The notes: generated by a model not told the origin, from the sequence alone. A stretch of 64,000 bases of DNA from Caldilineaceae bacterium SB0661_bin_32 (GCA_009841235.1 VXMH01000061.1:1-64000), one strand, 5' to 3'. Positions 43,293 to 51,598 are shown, counted from the stretch's first letter. Made by a program: numbers and translations.

Positions 43293-43973
43293 CTAGCCGG
43301 CCTTTCCCTGCCGCAGCGCCAGCCGCAACAGTTCGCTTTCGGTCAAGTAGGGCTGGATGCTGACGGCGAACTCGGCCACGGTCTCGGCCACCGTTGCGGT
43401 TGATGTGTCCAGTTTGAATTTCTGACGTATGAGCGAGTGATCGTACTCTTCCTGGAAGCGTTGGGTGATCTGCTCGACATCCCCTGCGGGCACGACGGGG
43501 TAGGGATGCGGGCTTTCCGCCATGCGCTTGCGGATCACGTCGGGCGCGGCCTCCACCAGGATGAGGACGGCGTCGGGCCTGAACTGGAGTATGCGCTGTT
43601 CGAGATTGCGGGAGATCACTGTGCGGTCGCCGTCCTGGCCGCGGCCGCCGTAGCCGTAGTACTTGGGGGCGTAGACCAGCTCCTCGAAATAGAGGCCGAT
43701 GCCCATGAAGTTTTCGTCGGAGCCGGAGGCCCAGGGCGTGTGATAGTAGAGGTTGTGCCGCTGGATCACCTCTGTCAGGCGGGGGCTGAGCTGCTGGAAT
43801 GCGGCGATGTCGTCGGGGGTAAGCTCGGGGCCGTGCGGCTTGGTATCGGGCAGCTTGTAATGATCGTGAATCAGTTTGAACTCGGTGCCCAGGGACGCTT
43901 TGGCCCATGCGTTGATGGCGTGGGCCAGGGTCGTGGTGCCCGCGTACTCGCAACCGATGAGAATCAGGTACAT
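43293..43973 (-). CDS. P-loop NTPase-like protein with an altered Walker A
   Basis: 226 residues resembling small nucleotide kinases of the P-loop fold. The N-terminal strand and loop are LILIGCEYAGTTTLAHAINAW. The Walker A consensus GxxxxGK[S/T] here reads GCEYAGTT, with Thr in place of the catalytic Lys. Other kinase-like features: DAVLILVEAAPDVIRKRM (the nucleoside-kinase-type lid start) and GGRGQDGDRTVISRNLE. It may have lost ATP hydrolysis, or use another residue, or bind nucleotide only. I do not recognise a named family. Adjacent genes are the amidohydrolase (downstream, 4-bp gap) and mannonate dehydratase (upstream). Confidence 0.68.
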   Translation of the reverse strand: MYLILIGCEYAGTTTLAHAINAWAKASLGTEFKLIHDHYKLPDTKPHGPELTPDDIAAFQQLSPRLTEVIQRHNLYYHTPWASGSDENFMGIGLYFEELVYAPKYYGYGGRGQDGDRTVISRNLEQRILQFRPDAVLILVEAAPDVIRKRMAESPHPYPVVPAGDVEQITQRFQEEYDHSLIRQKFKLDTSTATVAETVAEFAVSIQPYLTESELLRLALRQGKAG

Positions 43974-44032
43974 GGTCGATTCCTCCGAAAATGTCGTTGC
44001 CCAGACGGCTGGCAGAGTTGAACCTGGCAGGT

Positions 44033-45046
44033 CTAGTTTATCCCGAGTGTCTGAAAAAGCCCTCTGATATAGCCGGCGGCGTAAAGGAGGCCGTGGTAGA
44101 CGCGCTCACCATCATAGATGGTATGGGGGAAATGGCCTGGGATGAGGGCGCCGGAAAAACCCACATCTTTGAATGTTTTGAAAATCTCCAGAAAGTCACA
44201 ATCGGCCTCTTCGAGAAAGCATTCGCGGAAATCGGGGGCAGCGCCCTGGACACCCTGAACGTGGCCATAGACTATCTGCCCGCGGCTGCCGAAGCGGCGG
44301 ATGGCGGCGTGGATGTCGACGTTCATGGCAGTCCAGTTGCCGAGGCAGAAGTTGAGGCCGCTTGCCGGGCTGTCGGCGATGTCCATGGCGCGCTGAAAGC
44401 CGGCGGGATTGCAGAACAGTCGCGGGATGCCGCCCAGCTTTTCGACGGGCGGGTCGTCGGGATGGAGAGCCAGTCTGACACCGGCCTCCTCGGCCACCGG
44501 GACGATGGCATTGATGAAATATTCGTAGTTGCTCCACATCTCCTCGTGACTGTACTCACGATCGCGGAAGAGGGGGCCGCGATCGGCCGCGTCCTGTTCA
44601 AACCTGCTGACCTGGGCATTGCCGCGACCGGGCGTGGTGAGCGAGGTGCGCCAGGAGTTGCGGGTGACGCCCGGCTGATTCACCATCCAGTGGTAGCCGT
44701 AGACCGGAATGCCAGCCCGGCCCATGTTGCGAATGGTCTCGGCAACATTTTCGATCTGCTGGTCGCGGCCGTCCTGGCCGAGGACGATCTTTTCATAGCA
44801 CCAGTTGGGCAGGGGATTTTCTATGGAGACGACATTGAGGCCGGCGTCTTCGCACTGGGTGCGCGCCCACAGCAGGGTCTGGAAGTCCCAAAAGGCGCCC
44901 GGTTTGACGGCCGCTTCGTGTGAGAAACGTGTCCGGTGTTCGGGATGGCAGGTGGAACTGAGGGCTACGTCCAGGATGTCGTACTGTTTCAGAAAGCCGA
45001 GGAAGTTATCGTGGTCGGGCAGGGTTGCGTAAACGCAGATTCTCAT
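44033..45046 (-). CDS. Mannonate dehydratase (UxuA family)
   Basis: 337 residues. RLALHPDDPPVEKLGGIPRLF and SPASGLNFCLGNWTAMN with IVYGHVQGVQG are the metal-binding blocks (His, Cys, His) of D-mannonate dehydratase, a TIM-barrel enzyme that converts mannonate to 2-keto-3-deoxygluconate in hexuronate catabolism. It is somewhat shorter than UxuA of E. coli (394) but similar in length to many short UxuA proteins. ATG at 45046. With the CE15-type esterase and the importers in this window it suggests use of glucuronate or galacturonate. uxaC and kdgK are not in the window. Confidence 0.8.
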   Translation of the reverse strand: MRICVYATLPDHDNFLGFLKQYDILDVALSSTCHPEHRTRFSHEAAVKPGAFWDFQTLLWARTQCEDAGLNVVSIENPLPNWCYEKIVLGQDGRDQQIENVAETIRNMGRAGIPVYGYHWMVNQPGVTRNSWRTSLTTPGRGNAQVSRFEQDAADRGPLFRDREYSHEEMWSNYEYFINAIVPVAEEAGVRLALHPDDPPVEKLGGIPRLFCNPAGFQRAMDIADSPASGLNFCLGNWTAMNVDIHAAIRRFGSRGQIVYGHVQGVQGAAPDFRECFLEEADCDFLEIFKTFKDVGFSGALIPGHFPHTIYDGERVYHGLLYAAGYIRGLFQTLGIN

Positions 45047-45155
45047 GTTCGGCTCCGGTATTATTCAGGCTGAGATATGTGAAGTCGGTTTTGAAAGGCG
45101 TTACACGACGAACTGGCGTCTGTTGGCGGGTGAGATAGGCGCTTCGATTAGGCTG

Positions 45156-46163
45156 CTAGGGTAGACGGTAGATCAGCTCTGGTTGCGCGGTCTGCATCCT
45201 GGTGGGCGGCAGGCCGGCCAGCATTGTCTCCAGGTCATCGACGACCATGCGCCCGATGCTGTGCATGTCCTGCCAGACGGAGCCGGCGCGATGGGCGGAG
45301 AGAATCGTGTTGGGGGCGGTGCGAATGGGATGATCGGCGGCCAGCGGTTCCTGCGGGAAGACGTCGATGGCGGCGCGGAAACGGCCCTGATGCAGAAGGT
45401 CGGTGAGCGCGTCAAAGTCGACCAGGTGGGAGCGGCTGATGAGGACCAGGACGGCGTCGGACCTGATCAGCGAGAGCAGCTCGCGATCGAGCATGGCCTT
45501 ATTCTCATTGGACGGAATGGCAAGCACGAAGATGACGCGTGATTCCGAAAGCAGGTCCTGGAGGCTGACAGGCGTGCAGCCGCGTTCGCTGATGAAGCTT
45601 GCCGGCAGCCAGGGATCGTAGACCTGAATCGGACAGCGGAAGGGGGCCAGCAGCGGCTTGAGAGATTGCGCCAGACCGCCAAAGCCGATAAAGCCGACGG
45701 GCTGGTCGTAGAGTGTGAAGGCGGTGTTGTTGCTGGGGTAGAGGTAGAGCTCCTCGCCGGCGGCGAAGTCGCGGTGTGCGCTGACGATGCCGCGGGCGGC
45801 GGCGATGGCCATGCCGAGCGCCATTTCGGCAACCATGGGGCCATAGGCGGGTGCGCAACTCAGGACGCGGATGCCGCGGGTGAAGCAGGTCTCATAGTCC
45901 AGCTGATTGGGGCTGGGATGGCGGCCGCCGGTCTCCATAATTGCGCGCAGGTTGGGCATGTCGTCCAGTGATCCGGCCGTCCAGGAGGTGGTTATGATGG
46001 CGTAGGCGTCCCTGCAGACGCGGGCGAACTCGGGCTCGGGAATGTTTTCGTCCTTGCCCCAGATTACGTCGACCAGATCGTGAAGCCGTTCCGCGTCCTG
46101 GCTGGACATAATCATATCAAGGGGACGGGGGAATGGATTCAGAATCACCTTTTGTTTGGGCAT
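45156..46163 (-). CDS. D-isomer-specific 2-hydroxyacid dehydrogenase family protein
   Basis: 335 residues. Rossmann NAD loop VGFIGFGGLAQSLKPLLAPF, catalytic Arg in LISRSHLVD, Glu in DVFPQEPLAADH and His in SAHRAGSVW are all in their usual positions. Many family members convert 2-hydroxy acids and keto acids, for instance glyoxylate, glycerate or phosphoglycerate. The first Gly of GxGxxG is present (GFGGLA) with Ala at the last position, which is tolerated. The ATG at 46163 fits the family N-terminus. It lies 109 bp upstream of uxuA-like and could act on a keto-acid intermediate of uronate breakdown. Confidence 0.85.
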   Translation of the reverse strand: MPKQKVILNPFPRPLDMIMSSQDAERLHDLVDVIWGKDENIPEPEFARVCRDAYAIITTSWTAGSLDDMPNLRAIMETGGRHPSPNQLDYETCFTRGIRVLSCAPAYGPMVAEMALGMAIAAARGIVSAHRDFAAGEELYLYPSNNTAFTLYDQPVGFIGFGGLAQSLKPLLAPFRCPIQVYDPWLPASFISERGCTPVSLQDLLSESRVIFVLAIPSNENKAMLDRELLSLIRSDAVLVLISRSHLVDFDALTDLLHQGRFRAAIDVFPQEPLAADHPIRTAPNTILSAHRAGSVWQDMHSIGRMVVDDLETMLAGLPPTRMQTAQPELIYRLP

Positions 46164-46393
46164 TGGGCGAAATTCTCCGAGGTGGAAATGTGGTGGGCCG
46201 CCAGTGTCCTATGGCGCGCCCTGCGCTGGCCTTTGCGCGAGAGATGGGAACTGCCGTAGACTAGCTAGAGTTTCGAAGCCGCTATTCTCCCTTTGGCGTC
46301 AAACCGGAGAACAGTCTCGTCGATGCGCTATTGGATGAGGCCGCGCCGGAAACAAAAAAGCTGTTGGGGATAGGAGGTTATCAGTAGACGCGT

Positions 46394-47149
46394 TCAGCCG
46401 CGACCGACGTATGGCATCTGATTGGCCATGACTGTCAGGGTAAGTACGTTGGTATCCAGAGGCAGACTGTCCATATAGAGGATCGTTTGGGCAACCCCGT
46501 CGGAGTCCATGTTCGGCTCGACCATGATGGAGCCGTTGGCCTGCGGAATGCCGGAACGCATGCGTGCGGTCATTTCGGTGGCGGCGTTACCGATATCGAT
46601 CTGGCCGCAGCAGATGTTGTAGGCGCGCCCGTCCAGAGATGTGGACTTGGTCAGACCGGTAATGGCGTGTTTGGTCGAAGTGTAAGGGGCGGAGTTGGGG
46701 CGGGGTGTATGCGCCGAAATCGAACCGTTGTTGATGATGCGGCCTCCCTGGGGCGTCTGATTTTTCATGATTCGAAAGGCGCGCTGCGAACAGAGGAAGA
46801 CGCCGGTCAGGTTCACGTCGACGACGGATTTCCAGTCTTCGTAGGAGATCTCGTCAAAATCGGCGCGCGGCGCGCCGCGGCCGGCATTGTTGAACAGGAG
46901 ATCGAGGCGGCCGAAGGCTTCGATGGTACGGTCGAACAGGTTGTCCACGGCGGCGGGATCGGTCACGTCAGTTTGGACGACCAAGGCCCGCTCGCCGGCG
47001 CCGGACTCTGCAGCCGCTTCTTCGAGGCGGTCGAGGCGGCGGCCGGCCAGGGCGACGGAGTATCCTTCGGCGAGCAGAAGCAGTGCAGTGCGTTTGCCGA
47101 TGCCGGAGCCGGCGCCGGTGATGATAGCGACTTTGCCGGAGGTGGTCAT
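46394..47149 (-). CDS. Short-chain dehydrogenase/reductase
   Basis: 251 residues from [10 protein letters not shown] (ATG at 47149, AAGGAG upstream; the ORF track start at 47254 is too early). NAD(P) loop [25 protein letters not shown], catalytic Ser in [26 protein letters not shown] with the Tyr-x3-Lys (YTSTK). The GRRLDR after strand 2 favours NADP. The usual C-terminal GGxxxx close is not seen; the end is [11 protein letters not shown], as in some sugar or polyol SDRs. Substrate unknown. It is the first gene of a minus-strand run and is divergent from the FAH gene. Confidence 0.85.
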   Translation of the reverse strand: MTTSGKVAIITGAGSGIGKRTALLLLAEGYSVALAGRRLDRLEEAAAESGAGERALVVQTDVTDPAAVDNLFDRTIEAFGRLDLLFNNAGRGAPRADFDEISYEDWKSVVDVNLTGVFLCSQRAFRIMKNQTPQGGRIINNGSISAHTPRPNSAPYTSTKHAITGLTKSTSLDGRAYNICCGQIDIGNAATEMTARMRSGIPQANGSIMVEPNMDSDGVAQTILYMDSLPLDTNVLTLTVMANQMPYVGRG

Positions 47150-47394
47150 ATTTGTGTGCTCCTTTGTGATCGTGGATAGTGGGTCACGGCCAGTGGATTT
47201 TGGAGGCAACGGCGACGTTCGCTTCGCTGCCCGCCTCAAGATGCCGTTGCGCACAGTCTATCACGGCTGTAACCCTTTTCCTACTCATTGAAAGGGGAAT
47301 AGCCCCGCTTGCGGGAAGACCATAACTGGAAGTAAGTACGACATAATCATATGCGGAATTCACACAACACCTTTTACAAGGAGGCGTATCAGCG

Positions 47395-48168
47395 ATGAAG
47401 ATTTTGCGCTACAGTGCGGAGGGTTCGACGGGGTATGGCATTCTGGAGGAGGACGGTACGATCCGCCAGTTGACGTCTTGTCCGTGGGAGAGCATGGAAG
47501 AGAGCGGCGAGACGACGCACGTGGACAATGTACGTGTGCTGGCGCCGGTCGGGAAGCCGCGGCTGATTGGAGTGGGGCTGAACTACCTTGCCCATGCCGA
47601 AGAGGGCGGACAAACGCCGCCGGACCAGCCGATGCTGTTCATGCTGCCTTCGACGGCTATTCTGGACCCGGAGGAGCCGATCGTCTACCCGAAGCAGGGG
47701 CAGAACGTCCACTATGAGGGCGAGCTGACGGTCGTCATCGGCAAGGAGGCGCGCCGGGTAGCGGAGGCGGAGGCGCTGGACTATGTTTTTGGGTACACCT
47801 GCGGCAATGATGTGAGCGAGCGGGTGATCCAGGCGAATGAGATGGCCAACGGCTGCATGCTGATCGGCAAAGGGTTCGACACGTTCAAACCGATTGGTCC
47901 GTACATCGCCACCGGGCTTGATTCGACGAATCTTGAGTTGACAACGCGTCTGAACGGAGAGGTCAAGCAGCACACGAACACGGACGATCTGATCTTTACG
48001 GTGGCGCAGCTGATCGCTTATATCAGCGAGGCGATTACCCTGCTGCCGGGTGACGTGATCATGACCGGTACGCCGTCGGGCGTGGGTCCGGTTCAGCCGG
48101 GCGATGTGGTCGAGATCGAGATTTCAGGGGTTGGCGTGCTGCGGAACCCCGTGGTGGCGGAGGGGTAA
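47395..48168 (+). CDS. Fumarylacetoacetate-hydrolase-family protein
   Basis: 257-residue FAH-fold protein. Metal ligands: NVHYEGELTVVIGKEARRV (Glu pair) and GNDVSERVIQ, with GKGFDTFKPIGPYIAT and GDVIMTGTPSGVGPVQPGDVVEIEI as the other hallmark blocks. Family members include oxaloacetate decarboxylase/tautomerase, acylpyruvase and 2-keto-3-deoxy-L-fuconate hydrolase-like enzymes acting on 2-keto acids. The sugar-acid context favours a keto-deoxy-sugar acid role, as inference. AAGGAGG precedes the ATG at 47395. It is alone on the plus strand, divergent from the SDR. Confidence 0.88.
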   Translation: MKILRYSAEGSTGYGILEEDGTIRQLTSCPWESMEESGETTHVDNVRVLAPVGKPRLIGVGLNYLAHAEEGGQTPPDQPMLFMLPSTAILDPEEPIVYPKQGQNVHYEGELTVVIGKEARRVAEAEALDYVFGYTCGNDVSERVIQANEMANGCMLIGKGFDTFKPIGPYIATGLDSTNLELTTRLNGEVKQHTNTDDLIFTVAQLIAYISEAITLLPGDVIMTGTPSGVGPVQPGDVVEIEISGVGVLRNPVVAEG

Positions 48169-48191
48169 ACCGGGGCAGGTGTGTTGTGACG

Positions 48192-48242
48192 TCACCGGGC
48201 TTCCCAGTTTTGAGGAAGAGCGGGGAGCTTCGGTGGCGTCAC
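48192..48242 (-). pseudogene. second copy of the 3' end of the DUF402 gene (remnant)
   Basis: The minus strand here reads PKLPALPQNWEAR then TGA, closely matching the C-terminus of the intact DUF402 gene upstream (WKLPVLPPNWDAP, TGA). By eye 36 of 48 bases match, and both copies are followed by the same CGTCAC, so each carries the palindrome TGACGTCA across the stop. No start or rest of the gene is present. The two copies bracket the brnTA remnant. Confidence 0.65.
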
Positions 48243-48277
48243 AGTCTGTTCCCCGTCTTCCTGCAACACCAAGAGGC

Positions 48278-48559
48278 CTATCTGCTCTGTCGGGCTACAT
48301 ACTCTTTGAGGATACTCCGGACCAGAGTCTGATAGGAGGCTCCTGACTCCTTTGCTTTGTTCTTGAAGAAAGCAGCTGTTTCCTTGTCAAGAGATACCGT
48401 GCCATATTCTGTCTCGGTGCCTCTAAAGACAAGCTCCTCTGGGCGCGGCAGGAACTCCTTGTCGACAATTTGCAGGTCTTCAATATCCGGTAGTTCAGGA
48501 CTATCAGTATATTCTACGGTTTCCCACGTCTGCTTCGGCGTGTCAGTTTTCCGGCTCAT
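48278..48559 (-). CDS. brnA: BrnA-like antitoxin
   Basis: 93 residues from MSRKTDTPKQ (ATG at 48559). The C-terminal GTVSLDKETAAFFKNKAKESGASYQTLVRSILKEYVAR matches the ribbon-helix-helix-type end of BrnA/CopG-like antitoxins (LD.E....FK.....YQT....L..Y), which bind DNA as dimers and neutralise the BrnT RNase. The N-terminal acidic half would wrap the toxin. The ATG overlaps the TGA of the upstream brnT remnant (ATGA), as in intact brnTA operons where the toxin gene comes first. AT-richer than its neighbours. With a truncated toxin it may be an orphan, or protect against a BrnT elsewhere. Confidence 0.75.
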   Translation of the reverse strand: MSRKTDTPKQTWETVEYTDSPELPDIEDLQIVDKEFLPRPEELVFRGTETEYGTVSLDKETAAFFKNKAKESGASYQTLVRSILKEYVARQSR

Positions 48560-48717
48560 GCTGTCCCTTGTTCCAGATAAAGCGCTCGGTATTTCCTCCA
48601 ATACCCAGCTCCGAAGATTCTGATTTTGTTCGCTCTGTAGGTAAAGCGAACCGTAAGTATGCCGCTTTCCACTCTTCCGACACCCAAATACCTTGTCTCT
48701 TCACGGGTACTGTGACG
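48556..48717 (-). pseudogene. brnT: brnT toxin, 5'-truncated remnant
   Basis: Not in the ORF track because no ATG starts it. Directly after the DUF402 stop and in the same frame, 53 codons read RHSTREETRYLGVGRVESG, ILTVRFTYRANKIRIFGAG and YWRKYRALYLEQGTA, then TGA overlapping brnA. This is the C-terminal half of the BrnT RNase toxin (EERYLG.G, LTVRFTYR, IRIFGAG.WRK...Y). Full BrnT has about 90 residues, so roughly the first 40 are missing. Only internal TTG/GTG codons could start it. The junction lies exactly at the end of the DUF402 gene. The 61-codon ORF track entry here is a different, meaningless frame. Confidence 0.78.
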
Positions 48718-49353
48718 TCACGGGGCATCCCAATTTGGCGGGAGGACGGGAAGTTTCCACTGTGACGGTGGACGCCAGGCGGCCCAGGCCTGGAGTTGCC
48801 GGCGGCGAGACGTTACACACTCACCGGCGACGCGCCGCGCTTCCTGGTGGATCCGTTCCCTTTCGGAAACTGTAAACAGGCCGAGTTCGACGGCGACGGC
48901 GAGCTCGTCTTCGTCCTTCAGCCGCCATGAACTGAGGTCGGCGCTTATGACCGCGTCGAGGACATGGTCGGTTGTGTCGAAGCCGACGGGGGTACGTTTG
49001 AGGGGTAGTTCCGGATTCACTTTCCAGCCAACGTGGGTCCAGTCCGGGGCAGACCAGATTGTCCAGATGGAGCAGGCTTCGCCCGGCACGGATGCCCAGA
49101 GGTGGTGTTGTCCGGTCCACTCGTAGAGTTTACATTCCCACGCGCCGCTTGCGGCGACTTGCAGATGCTCTTCGCGGGTGCAGACCGGTCCGGAAAACTT
49201 GGCGCCGGGAGCGATATAAAGTAACACCAGGTCGCTGCTGTCTTCGACAACGGTTGCGGGAATGGCGGCCCAGACTTTTCTCGCCCAGACCTGCCGAAAC
49301 TGGACGTGATCACCTGAGGACCAATGAAATGCGCATCTATTTGGGGACGTCAA
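48718..49353 (-). CDS. DUF402-family protein (FomD/nucleoside-diphosphatase-like)
   Basis: 211 residues. VWAAIPATVVEDSSDLVLLYIAPGAKF, HVGWKVNPELPLKRTPVGFDTTDHVLDAVISADLSSWRLKDEDELAVAVELG match the DUF402 core (YVN...P..RT..GFDT.D..LD......SW.WKDEDE), with the Asp/Glu/Lys set that binds divalent metal and phosphate; characterised relatives hydrolyse nucleoside di- or triphosphates. The C-terminal W.P....W..P.LP..W is typical of a branch of the family. It starts with TTG at 49353, an in-frame TGA lying just upstream, so no ATG is available. It ends in TGA followed by C, immediately joined in frame to the brnT remnant. Confidence 0.8.
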   Translation of the reverse strand: MTSPNRCAFHWSSGDHVQFRQVWARKVWAAIPATVVEDSSDLVLLYIAPGAKFSGPVCTREEHLQVAASGAWECKLYEWTGQHHLWASVPGEACSIWTIWSAPDWTHVGWKVNPELPLKRTPVGFDTTDHVLDAVISADLSSWRLKDEDELAVAVELGLFTVSERERIHQEARRVAGECVTSRRRQLQAWAAWRPPSQWKLPVLPPNWDAP

Positions 49354-49380
49354 GGGGCGCCGTCTTCCATCATTTCATGA

Positions 49381-50127
49381 TCATTCGTGCGCACCTGTCG
49401 AGCAGCTCAAACTGGCGAAAGAGACCAAGAGCAGCTGCGGAGAGGAAGCGAACTTTTCCATGGCCGCCTTCACCCGCTCCATATGGGCTTTCTGACCTCT
49501 AACCTGGTTTGCTTCAAAGAGGGGGGCACTCCCGAAGCAGAAAGAGCGTACAGCTGGAAATTCCGATAAGGACGCCAAGTAGTCGCTGCAGTTGGTTTCA
49601 CCTGCTGACGAGTCGTAATTCAGCGTTAAGCGGGCCGCCAGGTCGTGTATAACCGTCAGGTATGGAAACTGGACGCTTTCCAGGCCCTTTGCTTCGGCAG
49701 CATACGCCTCGACAAATTCCGTTACTTGCGTTCTATTCTCGATACACAGGCTTTCAGCGGTGGCAAAGGCGTTCATGTATATTGCGGCTATTTTGTGATC
49801 GTCCAAAGTCACGTCCGGGATTTCCCCTTTTTCCAGAGTCTTCCCTAAAGCCAGTGACCCATCATTTTCCATTGCAGTCATTGCCCAAAGTTGCAACCAC
49901 TGATCGTTTTTCATCTGCTCTGTGCCCAGCGCAGTGACGAGTTCGCCTTGCGCGTTGAAAAAGAGGGCGGGCACCTCGTCAAGATATTGTAACGAGTTGA
50001 GGTGTTGGGCGAAACGTGGTGGAATTTCAACTGGCTCAGTTACAGGAATGAGCGCAAGGGATCCCGGGTCCATGGCGCAACCCGACAGCAGAAGAATCAG
50101 ACCGCACAAGAGCAGTACTCGTTTCAT
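49381..50127 (-). CDS. Putative lipoprotein of unknown function
   Basis: 248 residues from MKRVLLLCG (ATG at 50127, AAAGGAG upstream). The lipoprotein signal VLLLCGLILLLSGC gives a lipidated Cys near residue 17, so it is anchored on the outer face of the membrane. The rest is moderately acidic and mostly helical (FATAESLCIENRTQVTEFVEAYAAEAKGL) with several Cys (SLC, TNC, SFC, LSC) that could form disulfides. I recognise no family. Coding sequence is AT-richer than average for the window. It ends 27 bp upstream of the DUF402 gene on the same strand. Confidence 0.6.
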   Translation of the reverse strand: MKRVLLLCGLILLLSGCAMDPGSLALIPVTEPVEIPPRFAQHLNSLQYLDEVPALFFNAQGELVTALGTEQMKNDQWLQLWAMTAMENDGSLALGKTLEKGEIPDVTLDDHKIAAIYMNAFATAESLCIENRTQVTEFVEAYAAEAKGLESVQFPYLTVIHDLAARLTLNYDSSAGETNCSDYLASLSEFPAVRSFCFGSAPLFEANQVRGQKAHMERVKAAMEKFASSPQLLLVSFASLSCSTGAHE

Positions 50128-50439
50128 CGTTACTCTCCTTTCTGTCTTCATATCCTCGACTTCCCGCCTCTGAAAACGCTGGCTTCACTGCGCTGGAGAT
50201 AGAGCAACCGGTAAGATGCAGCCCTTGAGTGAAAGAATAGAGCAGACAATGCCTGTTGGGAATGAATGTGTGTTAATTGTAACATGGATTGGGGGGTTCT
50301 ATCGAGAGAGGATAACAAATGAAGGCGAGAAGATCTGTCGCTGTTCATTATGCCCTCAGGCACGATCTACTATTGCATGATGCCGGTTGCGGCAGTCGGT
50401 AAGAATGCTCTGCAGTCAGCAGTTACGGAGGTCTGGAGG
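50128..50439. other. intergenic region between divergent genes
   Basis: 312 bp, AT-rich. It includes a short inverted repeat TGTTA-ATTG-TAACA at 50271-50284 that could be an operator for one of the two divergent genes. No credible ORF or RNA gene. Confidence 0.35.
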
Positions 50440-51144
50440 ATGCCCTTCACAGTCGACGGCGTCGTGCCCTGGGGGAGGACGATGGAGGAGTACTGCGGAA
50501 TGTTCGACCTGGGGGAGCGGGACCTGCGCGGGCGGATTCTTGGATGCGGGGACGGACCGGCCAGCTTCAATGCGGAGATGACGGCGCAAGGATACTCGGT
50601 CGTTTCGGTCGATCCGCTGTACGCGTTTGGGGCGGAGGTCATCGAAAAACGCGTCGAAGAGACTTATGACGTTATCCTGGAGCAGTTGGCGCGCAACCGG
50701 GATGACTTTGTCTGGACCTGCGTACCGTCGCTGCCGGCATTAGGTCAGCGACGGATGTGGGCAATGCGGACCTTTCTGGCCGACTTTGCACGGGGCATAC
50801 GTGAGGGACGCTACCTGGATGCCTCATTGCCCGACCTTCCCTTTGAGGACAACAGTTTTGACCTCGCGCTTTCTTCCCATTTTCTCTTCCTTTACAGCAA
50901 GGAGTTTGACCTGGACTTCCATGTACGGGCGCTGGAGGAGATGCTGCGGGTAGCCCCGGAGGCGCGGGCCTTTCCACTGTTGCAGGTTGGGGGCGCGCCA
51001 TCACCGCACGTCGAAGGTGTAATTGACACTTTCACAGCACAAGACATTCAGGCTAGAATAGAAGAGGTGCCATACGAGTTTCAGCGGGGCGGCAGACGAA
51101 TGTTACGGCTGCGGAGGCTGATTGCGGCGCAAACGGATGGTTAA
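50440..51144 (+). CDS. SAM-dependent methyltransferase-like protein
   Basis: 234 residues from MPFTVDGVVPWG (ATG at 50440, GGAGGTCTGGAGG just upstream; the ORF track start at 50350 is less likely). RGRILGCGDGPASFNAEMTAQGYSVVSVDPLY is motif I of class I SAM methyltransferases, DLPFEDNSFDLALSSHFLFLY is motif IV and ALEEMLRVAPEARAFPLLQ the strand after it. Such orphan proteins are common in Firmicutes and Chloroflexota; the substrate is unknown. It is 32 bp upstream of a cupin gene and probably co-transcribed with it. Confidence 0.7.
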   Translation: MPFTVDGVVPWGRTMEEYCGMFDLGERDLRGRILGCGDGPASFNAEMTAQGYSVVSVDPLYAFGAEVIEKRVEETYDVILEQLARNRDDFVWTCVPSLPALGQRRMWAMRTFLADFARGIREGRYLDASLPDLPFEDNSFDLALSSHFLFLYSKEFDLDFHVRALEEMLRVAPEARAFPLLQVGGAPSPHVEGVIDTFTAQDIQARIEEVPYEFQRGGRRMLRLRRLIAAQTDG

Positions 51145-51176
51145 TTGCCGGAATTCGGTAGAGGAATTATAACTCG

Positions 51177-51551
51177 ATGGCAGTTCTTCCACACTCTCAC
51201 GAAGATTACGACCCCATAAACACGCGCAGTAACATTCCCGGCGCACGCATTATTACGGGACGCACTTGCGGTGCAACGCAGATGGAGCTGTGGGAACAGT
51301 ACATGCCTCCCGGCGGCGTAATCCCGCTGCACTTCCACGACTGTGAGGAGAGCCTGACTTTTCTCAGCGGTGAAGTCGAAGTCACCCTGGGCGAGGAACG
51401 CCACCGGGTCGGCGCCGATACAACGGTGTTTGTCCCGGAAGGCGAGCTGCACGGGGTCCGCAATGTGGGAGAGGTTCCGGTGCGTCTGATCGCCGTCTTC
51501 GCCCGTGCCGCGCCGGCCATCCTCTATCCAGCCACCGGTGTGACCGAGTAG
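51177..51551 (+). CDS. Cupin-domain protein
   Basis: 124-residue single cupin. PLHFHDCEESLTFLSGEVEVTLGEERHRVGADTTVFVPEGELHGVRNVG contains both cupin motifs (HxH...E and G...P.G..H), giving a metal site with three His and one Glu. Such small cupins act as isomerases, dioxygenases or regulators' ligand domains. The substrate is unknown. ATG at 51177. Follows the methyltransferase-like gene and precedes the promoter of the BMP-type transporter. Confidence 0.82.
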   Translation: MAVLPHSHEDYDPINTRSNIPGARIITGRTCGATQMELWEQYMPPGGVIPLHFHDCEESLTFLSGEVEVTLGEERHRVGADTTVFVPEGELHGVRNVGEVPVRLIAVFARAAPAILYPATGVTE

Positions 51552-51588
51552 AAACAGTTTTAGAGCACTATTTGAATTATTGGAATGG

Positions 51589-51597
51589 TGCTATAAT
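51589..51597 (+). promoter_or_regulatory. extended -10 promoter of the BMP-type ABC operon
   Basis: TGCTATAAT: a perfect -10 (51592-51597) with the TG extension. TTGAAT at 51572-51577 is too close (14 nt) for a standard -35, which the extended -10 makes less necessary. Transcription would begin near 51604, giving a leader of about 100 nt. Confidence 0.5.
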
Positions 51598-51598
51598 C

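Noticed and set aside
43285-43953. 222-codon open frame overlapping the P-loop gene in another frame
   Set aside because: Arg/Pro/His-rich shadow; the P-loop frame has a coherent fold and fits its neighbours.
48543-48728. 61-codon ORF listed over the brnT region
   Set aside because: Wrong frame; the brnT remnant lies in the frame that continues from DUF402.
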